Notes: generated by a model not told the origin, from the letters alone. Positions 25,463 to 33,819 are shown, numbered from the stretch's first letter. The stretch is DNA of 39,457 nucleotides from Sphingobacteriales bacterium (GCA_023251235.1 JAHEZE010000015.1:1-39457); one strand, 5' to 3'. Numbers and translations: made by a program.

Positions 25463-27772
25463 ATGAAAAAGCTTGCCTTACTATTGCTGCCGCTTTCTTT
25501 ATTTGCTCAGCAAAATATTCCCACTACCGGTACACAGAAGATGGCAGCATTTGCAAAACAAAAACAAATGCTGCAGCAATCACCATATAAGGATTTACAA
25601 TGGCGATTAGTAGGTCCGGACAACCGAAGCGGTCGCAGTACTGATGTAGCGGGTATCACCGGAAACCCGAATATTATTTATGCGGCATTTGCTACCGGCG
25701 GCTTATGGAAAACTGAAGATGCCGGCAATACCTGGAAATCGATTTTTGATAAAGAAGCCACACAGTCAATTGGAAATATCGCATTAGCTCCATCCAATCC
25801 TAATATTTTATATGTGGGCACAGGTGAAGCAAATATTTTCCGTGCATCACTGCCGGGTATTGGAATGTATAAATCAACAGATGCCGGAAAAACTTTTAAA
25901 CATATAGGTTTGGAAAACACCGGGACCATTGCAAGAGTGGTTGTTTATCCTAAAAATCCAAACATTGTTTATGTAGCTGCCAGTGGCAATGAATGGACCT
26001 ATAACAAAGACCGTGGAGTTTATAAAACAACTGATGGTGGTAAAACATGGGAAAATATATTATTTGAAAATGATAAAAGCGGATGTATTGATTTGGTAAT
26101 GGATCCCTCTGACCCAAATACTCTATATGCTTCATTTTGGAATCGTATCAGGAAAAGATGGAGTGATCCTATACCTGAAGATGGAGATTATATTTATAAA
26201 ACAATAGATGGAGGAAAGAGCTGGAACAAAATTGTAAATGGTTTGCCTGATACAAAACTCACGGGAAGAATTGGTCTGGCAATTTCTCATTCTAATCCAA
26301 ATGTTCTCTACGCATTTGTGGATGATCACAATAAAAAAAGAGATCCGAAGCCTGGTGAAACCGATAGTTACGAAAGAAAAGTACAGAAAGTTGTAATTGG
26401 CGGAGCTATCTACCGAAGCAATGATAAAGGAGAAACCTGGCAGAAGCAGGCAGAGATACATGATTTTTTTACACCACTCTCCGGAACCTATGGTTGGGTA
26501 TTCAGCCAAATAAGAGTTGATCCCAAAGATGAAAATGAAGTGTATGCTTTTGGTGTAGCAAAAGGAGTGAGCCGGGATGGTGGCAAAACATGGAAAATTT
26601 GGGAACCAGCCGATACAACCGGTGATTGGACACATGGAGACAATCACGCCATGTGGATAGATGAAGAAAATCCGGATCGTATGATTGTTGGTAATGATGG
26701 AGGACTTACCTTAACTTATAACGGTGGAGTAAAATGGAAAAATTTTTTTAATAAGATACCGACCACGCAATTCTATACAATTACCTATGACATGCAAACA
26801 CCGTTCAATGTTTTTGGTCCGGTACAGGATGAAGGCACAATGAGTGGAAACATTACAAATACTTTTGGAAAAACTTCAGATACAACGCTTCGTCCGTGGC
26901 GTATGGCTCCCGGTGGCGAAGGCACACAGATCCAGGTTGACCCCAAAAATTCAAATATTGTTTATTCATCCAGTTACTACGGTCGCCTGATGAAAACAGA
27001 TATGAGTAAAAGCCGTCGTGAAGGTGTGAAAAGATTTACTGAGTTCGATGTAGGTCGTATAGATTCACTTCGTGGTGAGTGGTTGGCCGGAACTCTAATG
27101 AGTAAGTTTGACAACAAAACAATTTATCATGGCCTGCAGCATTTGTATAAAACAACTGATGCGGGTGAAACCTGGAAAATGATAAGCCCTGATCTTTCTT
27201 ATAATACCGAATCAGCAAAAGGTGTTTATCCCTATCTTATCTATCACCAGGCTATTACTGCCATTGCAGAAGGAGATATACCGGGTTTTTTAGTAGCGGG
27301 TACTGATGATGGCCGGGTGTGGTTAACAATAAATGATGGAGGCAATTGGCAGGAGATAACCAACAACTTGCCGAAGAACAAACATGTGGCAAAACTTTTT
27401 ACATCTGCGACAAAGCATCCGCCAAATTTATATCTTGCATTGAATGATAGAAGACAGGATAATCAAACAACTTATTTATACAAACTCAGTGGCGATGGTA
27501 ATACATGGCAACTGATCTCATCCAATCTTCCGCCTTCACCTGCCAATGTAATTATTGAAGACCCTGATGTTAAAAATGTGCTTTATTGCGGTACAGATAT
27601 GGGTGTTTATATAAGTAAAGATGGCGGCAACACATGGTTGGCAATGAATGGTAATCTGCCGGCATCGGTTTCAGTGAATGATATGTTTATTCATCCAAGA
27701 GATAAAAAATTAGTGATCGGAACGTATGGAAGAGGAGTGTATGTGATTGATGATTTATCAAAATTGAGATAG
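25463..27772 (+). CDS. Secreted Asp-box (BNR/VPS10-like) beta-propeller protein
   Basis: A 769-residue protein with a signal peptide (MKKLALLLLPLSLFAQQ). It holds at least eight Asp-box motifs of the S-x-D-x-G-x-T-W type, such as DAGNTW, DAGKTF, DGGKTW, DGGKSW, DKGETW, DAGETW and DGGNTW, spread along the chain; these make the turns of sortilin/sialidase-like propellers. The catalytic role is unknown: relatives include GH74-type enzymes and VPS10-like binding proteins, and many are only annotated as glycosyl hydrolases. Many relatives I recall continue some 200-300 residues past the GTYGRGVYVIDDL motif, whereas this one stops five residues after it (SKLR), four bases before a REP palindrome. 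It may therefore be a shortened form. It lies inside the hydroxyproline operon, so a role in binding or cutting plant glycoprotein is possible. Confidence 0.85.
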   Translation: MKKLALLLLPLSLFAQQNIPTTGTQKMAAFAKQKQMLQQSPYKDLQWRLVGPDNRSGRSTDVAGITGNPNIIYAAFATGGLWKTEDAGNTWKSIFDKEATQSIGNIALAPSNPNILYVGTGEANIFRASLPGIGMYKSTDAGKTFKHIGLENTGTIARVVVYPKNPNIVYVAASGNEWTYNKDRGVYKTTDGGKTWENILFENDKSGCIDLVMDPSDPNTLYASFWNRIRKRWSDPIPEDGDYIYKTIDGGKSWNKIVNGLPDTKLTGRIGLAISHSNPNVLYAFVDDHNKKRDPKPGETDSYERKVQKVVIGGAIYRSNDKGETWQKQAEIHDFFTPLSGTYGWVFSQIRVDPKDENEVYAFGVAKGVSRDGGKTWKIWEPADTTGDWTHGDNHAMWIDEENPDRMIVGNDGGLTLTYNGGVKWKNFFNKIPTTQFYTITYDMQTPFNVFGPVQDEGTMSGNITNTFGKTSDTTLRPWRMAPGGEGTQIQVDPKNSNIVYSSSYYGRLMKTDMSKSRREGVKRFTEFDVGRIDSLRGEWLAGTLMSKFDNKTIYHGLQHLYKTTDAGETWKMISPDLSYNTESAKGVYPYLIYHQAITAIAEGDIPGFLVAGTDDGRVWLTINDGGNWQEITNNLPKNKHVAKLFTSATKHPPNLYLALNDRRQDNQTTYLYKLSGDGNTWQLISSNLPPSPANVIIEDPDVKNVLYCGTDMGVYISKDGGNTWLAMNGNLPASVSVNDMFIHPRDKKLVIGTYGRGVYVIDDLSKLR

Positions 27773-27776
27773 TTTC

Positions 27777-27811
27777 AAACTTTGCCAAAGTTTTAGACTT
27801 TGGCAAAGTTT
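27777..27811. repeat. REP palindrome upstream of the RAYT gene
   Basis: Perfect 15-base arms (AAACTTTGCCAAAGT and its complement) are separated by the 5-base loop TTTAG. Each arm is itself a near-palindrome around AACTTTG-C-CAAAGTT. It starts four bases after the stop of the Asp-box gene and ends 18 bases before the RAYT start. It may also act as a transcription end or an mRNA-stabilising hairpin. Confidence 0.85.
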
Positions 27812-27829
27812 AATTTTAGAAAGTTAACT

Positions 27830-28423
27830 ATGGCTCCGGGTCAGTTTTATCATGTTTTTAATCATGCCAATGGCAGAGAGAACTTATTTGTCGAAGAAAA
27901 AAACTACAGTTTCTTTTTGCAAAAACTTTCGAAACATATTTTACCGGCTTGCAGGATTTATGCTTATTGCCTGATGAAAAATCATTTTCATTTACTGGTA
28001 CAGGCTCGTACTGAAGCTGAATTAAATCAGCTTTGGAGTAAGGAGGAAGAAAAGGAGTTGCCAGTGGGAAAACTTATTTTAAAAACAAGTAAGGTTTACG
28101 CAAACTTATTCAGTAGCTATACACAGGCATTCAATAAAGTGTATAATCGCATGGGCAGTCTTTTTATTCCGAGTATGAAAACTGAAGAGGTAGAAGGAGA
28201 TGCTTCTTTTTGCAAGGTTGTTCATTATATTCATGCCAACCCTGTTCATCACAGATTTGTTGATAAAATTGATAAATGGAAGCATAGTTCATATAAAATA
28301 TTTTTGAGCAATGGACAAACAAATATCGAAAGAGATTATGTTTTAAAAATCTTCGGAGGAATCGATATGTTTTTGAAATATCATGAACAACCAATTGATC
28401 TGAAATATAAATGGATTGAATAG
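27830..28423 (+). mobile_element. REP-associated tyrosine transposase (RAYT, Y1/HUH family)
   Basis: A 197-residue single-strand DNA transposase of the IS200/TnpA-REP family. FYHVFNHANGRENLF at residues 6-20 is the family opening. The HUH motif is NHFHLLV with H52 and H54, and YIHANPV contains the probable catalytic tyrosine Y133. The frame is open from a TTG at 27800 inside the REP, but the ATG at 27830 gives the usual N-terminus. REP palindromes stand on both sides (27777-27811, and 28425-28453 plus 28497-28535), the arrangement of a REP-RAYT unit. In known systems RAYTs bind and cut REPs and are usually single-copy, domesticated genes. It sits between two hydroxyproline-pathway genes and looks like an insertion. 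All key residues are present, so it could be active. Confidence 0.9.
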
Positions 28424-28424
28424 T

Positions 28425-28453
28425 CTTTAACGAAGTTCTAAACTTTGCCAAAG
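28425..28453. repeat. Degenerate REP palindrome downstream of the RAYT gene
   Basis: CTTTAACGAAGTT (28425-28437) and AACTTTGCCAAAG (28441-28453) pair at 10 of 13 positions around a 3-base loop. The right arm is identical to the arms of the other two REPs; the left arm has three changes. It begins one base after the RAYT stop codon and ends 10 bases before the epimerase ATG. Confidence 0.65.
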
Positions 28454-28463
28454 CTCAAATCAT

Positions 28464-29534
28464 ATGAGTACAAGAAAAGATAAATCAATTTCTAAGTCCA
28501 ACTTTGCCAAAGCCCAAAACTTTGGCAAAGTTGGAATTCCCGTTTTTCATTGTATAGATGCACATACCTGCGGTAATCCGGTTCGTCTTATTGCAGCAGG
28601 TGGTCCCGAACTGGAAGGAAATAACATGAGTGAAAAACGGCAGCATTTTTTAAAAGAATATGACTGGATAAGAAAAGGATTGATGTTTGAGCCACGGGGT
28701 CATGATATGATGAGTGGAAGTATTCTTTATCCGCCGCATGACCCGCAAAATGATTTTGCAGTTTTGTTTATTGAAACAAGTGGATGTCTTCCTATGTGTG
28801 GTCACGGAACTATTGGAACAATTACAATTGCAGTTGAAGAAGGATTGATTGTTCCAAAAGTTCCTGGCATTATACGAATGGAAGCCCCGGCCGGGCTTGT
28901 TCAAATTACTTATAAACAAGAAGGAACTAAAGTAAAATCAGTAAAGCTCACCAATGTGCCTGCATTTCTTGATAAAGAAGGAATCACTGCTGAATGTCCT
29001 GACCTGGGTGAATTGGTTATTGATGTGGCTTATGGCGGAAATTTTTATGCAATAGTGGATGTACAAAAAAATTTCAAAGGGCTGGAACATTACCCGGCTG
29101 ATAAACTAATTTCATGGGCAAGGGAGTTAAGAAAAAATATAAATGCAAAATATGAGTTTGTTCATCCTGATGATGAAACGATCAATGGATGCAGTCATAT
29201 TCTTTGGACAGGTGCAGTATTAGATAAACTATCTACTGCAAGAAATGCCGTGTTCTATGGAGATAAAGCAATTGATCGCAGTCCATGTGGTACGGGAACA
29301 TCAGCAAGAATGGCGCAGTGGTATTCAAAAGGGAAATTGAAGAAAGGAGATGTGTTTATTCATGAGAGCATAATCGGCAGTAAATTCAATGGCACAATTG
29401 AAGAGGAATTAACAATAGATGGAAAACCAGCCATCCGTCCGGGTATTGAAGGCTGGGCAAAGATTTATGGATATAACACAATAAGCATTGATAAGGATGA
29501 CGATCCTTATGCGTATGGATTTCAGGTGGTGTAG
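28464..29534 (+). CDS. 4-hydroxyproline 2-epimerase (proline racemase superfamily)
   Basis: A cofactor-free epimerase that converts trans-4-hydroxy-L-proline to cis-4-hydroxy-D-proline. Both catalytic cysteines are present: C112 in MCGHGTIGT and C275 in DRSPCGTGTS. A dehydratase of this superfamily would have Ser or Thr at the first site. The 356 residues slightly exceed the usual 310-340. Homology starts only at FHCIDAHTCGNPVR (residue 28), so about 24 residues form an N-terminal extension. Codons 12-24 of that extension are exactly a REP palindrome. The ATG at 28464 is the only ATG available before the conserved domain. It lies 40 bases after the RAYT gene. It completes three steps of hydroxyproline catabolism with the genes at 23.1-25.5 kb; the D-hydroxyproline dehydrogenase step is missing from the window. 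Confidence 0.92.
   Translation: MSTRKDKSISKSNFAKAQNFGKVGIPVFHCIDAHTCGNPVRLIAAGGPELEGNNMSEKRQHFLKEYDWIRKGLMFEPRGHDMMSGSILYPPHDPQNDFAVLFIETSGCLPMCGHGTIGTITIAVEEGLIVPKVPGIIRMEAPAGLVQITYKQEGTKVKSVKLTNVPAFLDKEGITAECPDLGELVIDVAYGGNFYAIVDVQKNFKGLEHYPADKLISWARELRKNINAKYEFVHPDDETINGCSHILWTGAVLDKLSTARNAVFYGDKAIDRSPCGTGTSARMAQWYSKGKLKKGDVFIHESIIGSKFNGTIEEELTIDGKPAIRPGIEGWAKIYGYNTISIDKDDDPYAYGFQVV
28497..28535. repeat. REP palindrome inside the epimerase coding sequence
   Basis: Perfect 16-base arms (TCCAACTTTGCCAAAG and its complement) are separated by the 7-base loop CCCAAAA, a total of 39 bases. It starts at the first base of codon 12 and ends at the last base of codon 24, so it adds exactly 13 codons (SNFAKAQNFGKVG) without shifting the frame. 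Confidence 0.9.
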
Positions 29535-29730
29535 CCCCATCCCGACCTCCCCCTTTAGGGGAGGCCATCTGTGCTCAAGGCCAGCTTATTTGAAAAAATG
29601 TTTAAAAAAGATAAGATGATTGATTAAAGAAGATTAAAGATATAATACTGAAGTGGAAGAACTAAAAGTTGATTAATGATTTGAAGTGCCGCTTCTTTTC
29701 CTTAAGGAGGGGGAGATGGTGGGTGAGGTA
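29535..29730. repeat. Intergenic segment flanked by inverted pyrimidine-rich palindromic repeats
   Basis: Just after the epimerase stop, CCTCCCC (29546-29552) and GGGGAGG (29558-29564) form a hairpin within a C-rich stretch starting GCCCCATCCCGACC. At 29698-29729 the minus strand reads a related sequence (CCTCACCCACCATCTCCCCC, then CCTTAAGG). Thus two C-rich palindromic elements face each other across about 130 bases with no reading frame. Similar C-rich repeats are widespread between genes in Bacteroidota. A related short C-rich segment is seen near 870-890 beside leader copy A. Transcription termination or a decayed miniature element are both possible. Confidence 0.5.
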
Positions 29731-29734
29731 AGAA

Positions 29735-29822
29735 GCTGAATAGAATTACAGAACGTACAAGAGAGTGACACAACAAATGCTGAATAGAATTACAAAAGCT
29801 TGTAACAAAAAAAATATATTTC
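29735..29822 (+). promoter_or_regulatory. Conserved leader/promoter-like element upstream of GH51 (copy B)
   Basis: GCTGAATAGAATTACA occurs at 29735-29750 and again at 29779-29794, a 44-base period. Between the copies lies GAACGTACAAGAGAGTGACA. Positions 29735-29792 match the element before hppD at 48 of 58 bases, in the same orientation toward the gene. The GH51 ATG follows 30 bases later, after an A-rich tract. It probably carries the promoter of the six-gene arabinosidase operon, but no TAnnTTTG box is visible in it. Confidence 0.6.
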
Positions 29823-31346
29823 ATGAAAAAAATTGCAACAATCATCATTTTACTATTTTCTTTTACTTTAATTCATGCTCAAAACCTGAAAGCCAGAATT
29901 AAAATTGATATTGAACGAAAGATCGGTGCCATTGATACGCTGATCTATGGAAATTTTACCGAACATCTTGGCCGGTGTATCTATGGTGGTATCTATGATC
30001 CCAAATCTTCGCAGGCGAATGAAGATGGTTTTAGAAAAGATGTAATTGATGCTGCCAATAATCTTGGCGTCAGTATTATCCGTTATCCCGGCGGCAATTT
30101 TGCTTCGGGTTATCATTGGGAAGATGGTATCGGGCAAAAAGCTAATCGCCCCAAACGTAAAGATCTTGCATGGGGTGCTATTGAAACAAATGAAGTGGGC
30201 ACCGATGAGTTCATGAAATTTATTTCTAAATCAAAAGCGCAGCCATATATATGCGTAAATCTGGGAACAGGTACAATAGAAGAAGCAAGAAACTGGGTGG
30301 AGTATTGCAATGCGCCGGCGGGTTTGTATTATTCTGATCTCCGTGTAAAGAATGGGCATCCTGCACCATACAATATTAAATACTGGGGTTTGGGAAATGA
30401 AATGGATGGCCCCTGGCAGATGGGACATAAGAATGCAGAAGATTACAGCAAGTTTGCATTGGAGGCAGCCAAACTAATGAAGTGGAGTGATGATAAAATT
30501 AAATTAATTGCATCGGGCAGCAGTAACTATGGCGCTGACTGGATCAGCTGGAACCGGACAATATTAACCGAGTTAAGAAATCAGATTGACTATATTTCAT
30601 TGCATCATTATGTGGGTAATTCTGATTCAAGTCACAAAAAATTTATGACTGCCACTTTGTTTACGGATAAAGTTATCAAAATAACAGAAGGACTTATTAA
30701 TGAAGTAAGGTCCCGCTATAAAACAGACCGGCCAATCTATATTGCCTTTGATGAGTATAATGTGTGGTACCGGTCTTGGGTAGAAAAGCAATTGGAAGAA
30801 CATTACAATTTGCAGGATGCACTGGTGATTGCTGAGTTTCTGAATTGTTTTATCCGAAATGCACAAATAGTGAAGATGGCGAATATGGCACAACTGGTGA
30901 ATGTGATAGCGCCGATGATGGTTACCAATGACAAACTCTGGACACAGACAATTTATTTTCCCCTTCAATTGTTTGGTAAAAATTGTTTTGGTGAATCTGT
31001 ATCTGCATTTGTTGATGGGGATACTTATGATGTGGGAGATCAAAAAGGAATTCCTTACCTCGATGTGTCAACTGCTTATAATGGCTCAAAAGATGAATTA
31101 ATAATAAATGTTGTGAACCGGAGCGAAGACAAAACGGTGGAGACAAATATCCAGAACCAATTTGGAATGCTGGCGGATAAAGCGAATGTGGCAGAAGTGA
31201 ATTCAAAAAGCATTTATGATGAGAACAATGAAAAAGAACAGAAAGTAAAAACAGTCAGTAAACAAATAACTTTGAAAGGAAATGAATTCACCTATTCTTT
31301 CCAGCCTCATTCATTTACCCAGATCATTATTAAAATAAAAAAATAG
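29823..31346 (+). CDS. GH51 alpha-L-arabinofuranosidase, secreted
   Basis: A 507-residue retaining glycosidase that removes terminal alpha-L-arabinofuranose from arabinan, arabinoxylan or glycoproteins. A signal peptide (residues 1-20, ending LIHAQ) sends it to the periplasm. The TIM barrel contains the acid/base E193 in YWGLGNEMDG and the nucleophile E311 in AFDEYNVWYR, with FTEHLGRCIYGGIYD near residue 45-59 and IIRYPGGNFASGYHW near 85-99, all GH51 hallmarks. A C-terminal beta-sandwich ends the chain. The length is normal. It is the first gene of an operon whose next gene starts three bases after its stop. In extensin Hyp-arabinosides the fourth arabinose is alpha-linked, so this enzyme could open that chain. 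Confidence 0.94.
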   Translation: MKKIATIIILLFSFTLIHAQNLKARIKIDIERKIGAIDTLIYGNFTEHLGRCIYGGIYDPKSSQANEDGFRKDVIDAANNLGVSIIRYPGGNFASGYHWEDGIGQKANRPKRKDLAWGAIETNEVGTDEFMKFISKSKAQPYICVNLGTGTIEEARNWVEYCNAPAGLYYSDLRVKNGHPAPYNIKYWGLGNEMDGPWQMGHKNAEDYSKFALEAAKLMKWSDDKIKLIASGSSNYGADWISWNRTILTELRNQIDYISLHHYVGNSDSSHKKFMTATLFTDKVIKITEGLINEVRSRYKTDRPIYIAFDEYNVWYRSWVEKQLEEHYNLQDALVIAEFLNCFIRNAQIVKMANMAQLVNVIAPMMVTNDKLWTQTIYFPLQLFGKNCFGESVSAFVDGDTYDVGDQKGIPYLDVSTAYNGSKDELIINVVNRSEDKTVETNIQNQFGMLADKANVAEVNSKSIYDENNEKEQKVKTVSKQITLKGNEFTYSFQPHSFTQIIIKIKK

Positions 31347-31349
31347 AAA

Positions 31350-33332
31350 ATGAAACGCATAAAATTATTTGTAATTTATTTTTTCTTTTCGGCTAAAATA
31401 TTTTCACAAAATACCCTGCAGAAAATTGAGCCGGTTAGTTTTTCGCAGGTAAATGTTACGGATAAATTCTGGCGGCCTAAGATTGATAAGGTGGCTACAA
31501 AAACTTTGTCGGCCTGCATTTATCAAACTGAAATTGCTACGCCACGCATTCGCAATTTTGAAAAAGTAGCCAGGAAAAAAGGCGAGCCGCATGAAGGAAT
31601 TTTTTATGATGACAGTGATGTGTTCAAAGCACTGGAAGCAATGGCTTATTCTTTAAAAACTCATCCAAGTGCTGAAATGGAAAAAAAATGCGATGAGTGG
31701 ATTGATAAAATTGCAGCAGCGCAGCAACCCGATGGATACCTCAACACATGGTACACTTTAAAAGGCTTACAGGATCGCTACACCGATATGAGTATGCACG
31801 AAGATTATAATGCAGGTCACATGATTGAAGCGGCGGTTGCTTATTTCAATGCCACAGGCAAAAGAAAATTTTTAGATGTCTGCATTAAATGGGCTGATCA
31901 GTTTGATAATTTATTTGGCCCGGGTAAAAGAGATTGGGTGACCGGTCATGAAGAACTTGAACTTGCATTGGTGAAATTGTATAAAGCAACTAAGAATGAA
32001 AAGTATCTTAAACTTTCTGATTGGCTATTGAGTGAACGGGGTAAAAAATTAGCTAAGGGTTACACCTGGACAGAATGGAAAGACACGGCTTATGCACAGG
32101 ATGTATTACCCGTGAAAGAACAAAAAGAAATTACCGGACATGCTGTACGGGCCATGTATTTGTACACCGGTGCTGCAGATGTTGCTGCACAAACTGGGGA
32201 TAATGGATACTTGAAAGCCATGAGAAATGTTTGGGAAGATGTGGTGTATCGGAACATGTACATCACCGGCGGCATTGGTTCGGCAGGAAGTAATGAAGGA
32301 TTTACACAGGATTATGATTTGCCGAATGAACAGGCTTATTGCGAAACCTGCGCCAGTGTAGGAATGGTATTCTGGAATCAGCGGATGAATTCGCTTACAG
32401 GAAATTCAGAATACATAGATGTACTGGAAAGAAGTTTATATAATGGAGCACTGGATGGATTGAGCCTGAGTGGTGATCGATTTTTTTATGGCAACCCTCT
32501 TGCATCTCGTGGCCAGAATCAAAGAAGAGAATGGTTTGGTACGGCTTGTTGCCCTGCTAACATTGCAAGGCTGGTGGCTTCTTTAGGAGATTATATTTAT
32601 GCAAAAACGGATAATAGCATTTATATGAATTTATTTGTAGGCAGTAATACAACTATTCCTCTTGCAAATGGAAATGTAGATGTAAAGATGGAAACAAATT
32701 ATCCGTGGGAGGGGAATATTAAAATAAATATTGATCCGGTTAAAAAATCTCCAAAGGAGTCCTTGTGGACAAAATTCAAATTGTATCTCCGTATACCCGG
32801 TTGGGTTCAGGGACAAACTTCCACAAATGACTTGTATGATTTTTCTGATTTTAAAGCCACGGTAGTCTCATTGAAAGTAAATGGAAAAGATCAGGCAGTA
32901 AAAATGGAAAACGGTTACCTGATAATTGACCGGGAATGGAAGAAAGGGGATGTAGTGGATTATAATTTACCTATGCAGGCAAATAAGATTTTTGCCAGAT
33001 CAGAATTGAAACAGGATAATAACCGCATCGCTATTCAACGTGGCCCGATTGTCTATTGCGTGGAAGGATCAGACAATAATAACAAAGCATGGAATATTAT
33101 TATTCCTGATAACACTAAATTTGAAACTATAGATTATAAAGTGCTTGATGAACCCGTAAAAGCAATAACAGCTGAAGTTCCTGTGGTGACAGTGAGTGAA
33201 GACGGAACCTCTTTAAAAACTGAAAAGAAAAAAATAATTGCTATACCATATTATACATGGGCCAATCGCGGTAAGAATGAAATGCAGGTTTGGCTGCCCA
33301 CTAAGATTACTGATATAAAATTGAATTACTAA
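31350..33332 (+). CDS. GH127 beta-L-arabinofuranosidase, secreted
   Basis: A 660-residue DUF1680 enzyme with a signal peptide ending near KIFSQ. The catalytic and zinc-site residues of the family can be placed against Bifidobacterium longum HypBA1: acid/base E316 (SNEGFT), E332 and C334 (CETC at 331-334), nucleophile C400 and neighbour C401 (TACCPANIARL). The 16-residue spacing from E316 to E332 equals that between Glu322 and Glu338 of HypBA1. HypBA1 cleaves beta-1,2-linked arabinofuranose from hydroxyproline-linked oligosaccharides of extensin, which fits the hydroxyproline genes upstream. It lies three bases after GH51 and two before the DinB-like gene. Confidence 0.93.
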   Translation: MKRIKLFVIYFFFSAKIFSQNTLQKIEPVSFSQVNVTDKFWRPKIDKVATKTLSACIYQTEIATPRIRNFEKVARKKGEPHEGIFYDDSDVFKALEAMAYSLKTHPSAEMEKKCDEWIDKIAAAQQPDGYLNTWYTLKGLQDRYTDMSMHEDYNAGHMIEAAVAYFNATGKRKFLDVCIKWADQFDNLFGPGKRDWVTGHEELELALVKLYKATKNEKYLKLSDWLLSERGKKLAKGYTWTEWKDTAYAQDVLPVKEQKEITGHAVRAMYLYTGAADVAAQTGDNGYLKAMRNVWEDVVYRNMYITGGIGSAGSNEGFTQDYDLPNEQAYCETCASVGMVFWNQRMNSLTGNSEYIDVLERSLYNGALDGLSLSGDRFFYGNPLASRGQNQRREWFGTACCPANIARLVASLGDYIYAKTDNSIYMNLFVGSNTTIPLANGNVDVKMETNYPWEGNIKINIDPVKKSPKESLWTKFKLYLRIPGWVQGQTSTNDLYDFSDFKATVVSLKVNGKDQAVKMENGYLIIDREWKKGDVVDYNLPMQANKIFARSELKQDNNRIAIQRGPIVYCVEGSDNNNKAWNIIIPDNTKFETIDYKVLDEPVKAITAEVPVVTVSEDGTSLKTEKKKIIAIPYYTWANRGKNEMQVWLPTKITDIKLNY

Positions 33333-33334
33333 AA

Positions 33335-33808
33335 ATGGAAATGAAGCAATATCTTATTGAAACTTTCCGCTTTAATGACCATGCCAATAAAATGGTGCTC
33401 GCAAAAATTAAAGAATTACCTGACCAAAAAGAATGTATTCGTTTTTTCAGCCATCTCATCAACTCACAGATAAAATGGCTGAAAAGGATTCAGGTTTTTC
33501 CAAATGATCCCGGGCTTGATTGGTGGGAGCCGGTTTATCCGCTGGAAGAATTGGAAAACTGCTGGAACAAAAGCCTTGAAGCATGGATCAGTTTTCTTAG
33601 CAGCCTTTCTGAAGAACATTTATTTAAAGAAAAAAAATTTACCGGCTTCGATGGAGGTCATTGGTCGGCTGTTCTGAAAGATATTGCACTGCAATTAAAT
33701 TATCATTCTATTCATCACCGGGCACAAATGCAAACCATCATACGGCAGCAGGGTTTGCAACCTGATTTTATAGATTATATCAGAACAAAGTATAAAAAAC
33801 TGAATTGA
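33335..33808 (+). CDS. DinB-like four-helix-bundle protein
   Basis: A 157-residue cytosolic protein of the DinB/YfiT superfamily. Candidate metal-binding histidines stand at the usual places: NDHAN near residue 14-18, FSHLINSQIKW near 39-49, and NYHSIHHRAQM near 121-131. The superfamily includes thiol transferases and many unassigned proteins; the sequence does not show the reaction. It sits two bases after the GH127 gene and 11 bases before the mutarotase, so it is transcribed with secreted glycosidases although it has no signal peptide. Its role there is unknown. It may simply be a passenger of the operon. Confidence 0.82.
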   Translation: MEMKQYLIETFRFNDHANKMVLAKIKELPDQKECIRFFSHLINSQIKWLKRIQVFPNDPGLDWWEPVYPLEELENCWNKSLEAWISFLSSLSEEHLFKEKKFTGFDGGHWSAVLKDIALQLNYHSIHHRAQMQTIIRQQGLQPDFIDYIRTKYKKLN

Positions 33809-33819
33809 CTATTTAAATA

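Noticed and set aside
27800-27829. TTG start of the RAYT gene inside the REP
   Set aside because: The ATG at 27830 gives the standard family N-terminus; the earlier codons derive from the palindrome arm.
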